Positions 61,388 to 64,000 of a stretch of DNA of 64,000 nucleotides are shown here, piece by piece. The position numbers and the translations under genes were made by a program. Within the stretch, counting starts at the first letter, position 1, and each line of letters begins with the position of its first letter. The notes beneath the pieces were generated by a model. The model made no database searches and was not told where the DNA came from. It was given only the letters and a program-made list of their open reading frames with translations. Location of the stretch: positions 248,001 through 312,000 of the forward strand of contig NZ_FOQH01000004.1 of the NCBI RefSeq assembly GCF_900113695.1, read 5' to 3'. The DNA is from Albimonas pacifica. GTDB taxonomy: Bacteria; Pseudomonadota; Alphaproteobacteria; Rhodobacterales; Rhodobacteraceae.

Positions 61388-62905
61388 TCAGGCCGCCGCC
61401 AGCGTCCGGCGATAGCCGATCGCCTCGGCCACGTGGGGGCGCCGGACGCAGGGCGCCTCCTCCAGGTCGGCGATGGTGCGCGCGATGCGGATCGCGCGGG
61501 AATGGCCGCGGGCCGAGAGCTGCAGCTTCTCCGAGGCCCGCTCCAGCAGGTCCTGCGCCTCGGCGTCCATCCCGGCCGCCGTCTCCAGCGTCGAGCCCTC
61601 GGCCTGCGCGTTCAGCCGCACCGGCGCGCCGAGCACCTCGTAGCGCTCCGCCTGCACCCGCCGCGCCCGCGCCACCCGCTCGGCGACCGAGGCGCTCGGC
61701 TCGCCCTTCGGCAGGCGCATCAGGTCGGCGGCGGAAGTGGCGGGCGTCTCCACCACCAGGTCGATGCGGTCGAGCAGCGGCCCCGAGATCTTCGACTGGT
61801 AGTCCGCCCCGCATTTCGGCGCGCGCGAGCAGGCCTTGCCCGGCAGCGCCAGGTTCCCGCAGCGGCAGGGGTTCATCGCCGCGATCAGCTGCACCCGGCA
61901 GGGATAGCGCACATGCGCCGCCGCCCGGCTGACGGTGATCGTGCCGGACTCCAGCGGCTGACGCAGCTGGTCCAGCACGCCGCGGTCGAACTCCGCAATC
62001 TCGTCGAGGAACAGGACCCCGTTGTGCGCGAGGCTCACCTCCCCCGGCCCGGCCCTGCGGCCGCCCCCGGTCAGCGAGGCGGCCGAGGCCGAGTGATGCG
62101 GGTCCATGAACGGCCTGACCCGGCTCAGCCCCTCGTCGGCGAAGGCATGGGCGACCGAGCGGACCATGCTCACCTCCAGCGCCTCCTGCGCCGACATCGG
62201 CGGCAGGATCCCGGGCAGGCACTTGGCCAGCATGGATTTCCCGACGCCCGGCGGGCCGATCAGCAGCAGGTTGTGACCGCCGGCGGCGGCGATCTCCAGC
62301 GCGCGGCGGGCCTTCTCCTGGCCTTTCACCTCGACGAGGTCATGGGTGCGCAGGGCCTGCCGGGACATCTCGGCGGGGGTGGGGCGCGACAGGGCCTGGC
62401 GGCCGGTCATGTGGTTGACCAGAGCCACCAGGCTGGCGGGGGCGGCGATCTCGGCCGCGTCGACGATGGCGGCCTCGGGGCCGTTCGCGAGCGGGCAGAT
62501 CAGCGTCTTGCCCCCGGCCGCGGCCTGCACCGCGGCGGGCAGCACGCCGGGGACCGAGGCGATGCGGCCGTCGAGACCGAGCTCCCCCATCGCCAGCATC
62601 TGGGCCGCGTCCTCGGCCGGGACCATGCCCATCTCCGCCAGCAGGGCGATGGCGATGGGCAGGTCGAAATGGGCGCCCTCCTTGGGCAGGTCGGCGGGGG
62701 CGAGGTTCACCACCACCCGCTTGGTGGGCATCGCCACGCCCATCGCGGTCAGGGCGGCGCGGACCCGCTCGCGCGACTCCGCCACCGCCTTGTCGGGCAG
62801 GCCCACGACCTGGAAGCTGGGGGTGCCGGCGGAGAGCTGGCACTGCACGTCGATCTCGCAGGCCTCCACGCCCTGGAAGGCCACGCTGTAGCACCTGGAA
62901 ACCAT
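61388..62905 (-). CDS. comM: YifB/ComM family AAA+ protein
   Basis: 505-aa Mg-chelatase-like AAA+ helicase. An N-terminal Lon-protease-like domain (CEIDVQCQLSAGTPSFQVVGLPDKAVAESRERVRAAL) precedes Walker A GPPGVGKSML and Walker B LFLDEIAEF; a Cys cluster (CRCGNLALPGKACSRAPKC) sits in the AAA domain. ComM drives branch migration during natural transformation. GGGAG precedes the ATG. A full CtrA box lies upstream. Confidence 0.94.
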   Translation of the reverse strand: MVSRCYSVAFQGVEACEIDVQCQLSAGTPSFQVVGLPDKAVAESRERVRAALTAMGVAMPTKRVVVNLAPADLPKEGAHFDLPIAIALLAEMGMVPAEDAAQMLAMGELGLDGRIASVPGVLPAAVQAAAGGKTLICPLANGPEAAIVDAAEIAAPASLVALVNHMTGRQALSRPTPAEMSRQALRTHDLVEVKGQEKARRALEIAAAGGHNLLLIGPPGVGKSMLAKCLPGILPPMSAQEALEVSMVRSVAHAFADEGLSRVRPFMDPHHSASAASLTGGGRRAGPGEVSLAHNGVLFLDEIAEFDRGVLDQLRQPLESGTITVSRAAAHVRYPCRVQLIAAMNPCRCGNLALPGKACSRAPKCGADYQSKISGPLLDRIDLVVETPATSAADLMRLPKGEPSASVAERVARARRVQAERYEVLGAPVRLNAQAEGSTLETAAGMDAEAQDLLERASEKLQLSARGHSRAIRIARTIADLEEAPCVRRPHVAEAIGYRRTLAAA

Positions 62906-62951
62906 CGTCGCGCTCCCGCTTGTCGGCGGGGGCGATCAGACAGGGACAAGG

Positions 62952-62966
62952 TTAATCGCCGCTTAA
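62952..62966 (-). promoter_or_regulatory. CtrA box upstream of comM
   Basis: TTAA-N7-TTAA (62952-62955 and 62963-62966), a perfect match to the CtrA consensus, 47-61 nt before the comM start in a short 135-bp intergenic region. Confidence 0.6.
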
Positions 62967-63040
62967 TGGCGCCGGTCGCCGCTTAGGCGGGCTGAACGAC
63001 GCCGCCCGCCCGCTCGCACTCGGGCGGGCGGATGCCGCGC

Positions 63041-63994
63041 TCAGCGGGCCTCGGCGGCGCGGCGGGCCTCGACGGCCTCCCAGAACTTCGCGGCGATGTT
63101 GACGCCGTCGAAGCGCTCCAGCTCCTGCATGCCGGTGGGGGAGGTGACGTTGATCTCGGTCAGCTTGCCGCCGATCACGTCGATTCCCACGAACAGCAGG
63201 CCGCGCTCGCGCAGGGTCGGCCCGATGCGGCGGGCGATCTCGAGATCCGCGTCGTCGAGCGCGCATTTCTCGGCCCGGCCGCCGACATGCATGTTCGAGC
63301 GGGTCTCGCCCTTCTGCGGCACGCGGTTGATCACGCCGACGGCCTCGCCCTCGATCAGGATCACGCGCTTGTCGCCCTTCTCGACCGCGGGCAGGAAGGC
63401 CTGGGCGATCAGCGGCTCGCGGTTGATGCCCGAGAACAGCTCGTGCAGCGAGGCCAGGTTTCGGTCCGAGTGGGGCAGGCGGAACACGCCGGCGCCGCCG
63501 TTGCCGTAGAGCGGCTTGAGGATGATCTCGCCATGCCGCTCCTTGAAGGCGCGCAGGTCGGCCAGCGACCGGGCGATCATCGTGGCCGGCGAGAGGTCGG
63601 CGAAATCGAGGACCAGCAGCTTCTCGGGGCAGTTGCGCACCCAGAACGGGTCGTTGATCACCAGCGCCGAGCCCTTCAGCCGCTCCAGCATGTGGGTGTT
63701 GGTGACGTAGGACATGTCGAAGGGCGGGTCCTGGCGCAGCAGGACGACGTCGTAGGTGGAGAGGTCGACGGTGCGCGCCTCGCCCAGTTCGAAGTGGTCG
63801 CCGCGCTCGCGCCGCACGACCAGGGGCCAGCCGGTGGCCTTCACCCGGCCCTCGTCCCAGGCCAGGCGGTCGGGGGTGTAGAAGAACAGCTCGTGTCCGC
63901 GGGCCTGCGCCTCCTCCGCCATGCGGAAGGTGGTGTCGGCGTCGATGTCGACGCCCTGGATCGGATCCATCTGGATCGCCACGGAAAGGCTCAT
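63041..63994 (-). CDS. gshB: Glutathione synthetase
   Basis: 317-aa ATP-grasp ligase that joins gamma-glutamylcysteine and glycine. LRQDPPFDMSYVTNTHMLERL, KPLYGNGGAGVFRL (ATP loop) and the C-terminal VGIDVIGGKLTEINVTSPTGMQELER are diagnostic. Complete within the window; its start is 6 bp from the edge. Confidence 0.95.
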   Translation of the reverse strand: MSLSVAIQMDPIQGVDIDADTTFRMAEEAQARGHELFFYTPDRLAWDEGRVKATGWPLVVRRERGDHFELGEARTVDLSTYDVVLLRQDPPFDMSYVTNTHMLERLKGSALVINDPFWVRNCPEKLLVLDFADLSPATMIARSLADLRAFKERHGEIILKPLYGNGGAGVFRLPHSDRNLASLHELFSGINREPLIAQAFLPAVEKGDKRVILIEGEAVGVINRVPQKGETRSNMHVGGRAEKCALDDADLEIARRIGPTLRERGLLFVGIDVIGGKLTEINVTSPTGMQELERFDGVNIAAKFWEAVEARRAAEAR

Positions 63995-64000
63995 GCCCGA

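Overview
The window is 64 kb of very GC-rich bacterial chromosome. Gene content and order point to an alphaproteobacterium of the Rhodobacterales/Rhodobacteraceae type: a sucC-sucD-sucA-sucB-lpd operon with a MAPEG protein inside it, a two-lipoyl SucB, DUF484 next to xerC, serC-serA, a DUF2842 gene next to purA, and promoter motifs of the FnrL/NnrR and CtrA kinds. I saw no rRNA, tRNA or CRISPR. Long open frames run opposite most genes because GC at third codon positions is so high; these are shadows.

Layout. 0.25-2.7 kb: M32 carboxypeptidase and, convergent to it, an EamA exporter. 3.1-14.3 kb: 2-oxoglutarate dehydrogenase/succinyl-CoA synthetase operon. A glycosyltransferase sits between sucC and sucD, a sulfotransferase between sucD and sucA, and a membrane protein plus MAPEG between sucB and lpdA. 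A twin TGTGATCACA operator lies upstream. 14.5-22.3 kb: thioesterase, GNAT, Dpp/Opp-type ABC transporter without a binding protein, REP-like doublet, penicillin-acylase family enzyme, polysaccharide deacetylase. 22.3-29.1 kb: HAD phosphatase, MFS transporter, priA, transaldolase-like aldolase, DUF484 protein, xerC. 29.1-36.4 kb: a large structured repeat, rfbC/SDR/rfbD nucleotide-sugar genes, a haemoglobin with an FNR-type box, nitroreductase, glycosyltransferase, lepA. 36.4-37.6 kb: a low-GC XRE-ImmA island.

37.7-47.2 kb: secreted 5'-nucleotidase, Cys-rich YkgJ-like protein, a second copy of the structured repeat, membrane proteins and transporters, GNAT, and an OmpR-type two-component system. 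47.2-57.4 kb: a gene-poor stretch, DUF2842, purA, rmuC, a large RTX protein with a duplicated three-unit super-repeat, and the serine operon serC-hypothetical-serA behind a candidate leader RNA. 57.5-64 kb: YbaN-like protein, HU, mutS, comM with a CtrA box, and gshB.

The most interesting signals are not protein genes. (1) Two ~260-bp intergenic copies of a long inverted repeat (29.2 and 40.0 kb) differ at arm positions by fully compensated base changes. (2) A GTAG-type REP doublet supplies the stop codon of an ABC transporter gene. (3) Promoter-proximal motifs (TGTGATCACA pair, FNR-type box at a globin, CtrA box at comM, palindrome at the XRE gene) suggest testable regulation. No single multi-gene locus looks like a wholly new defence or biosynthetic system; the best candidates for something undescribed are the structured repeat, the XRE-ImmA island and the surface-modification enzymes embedded in the TCA operon.
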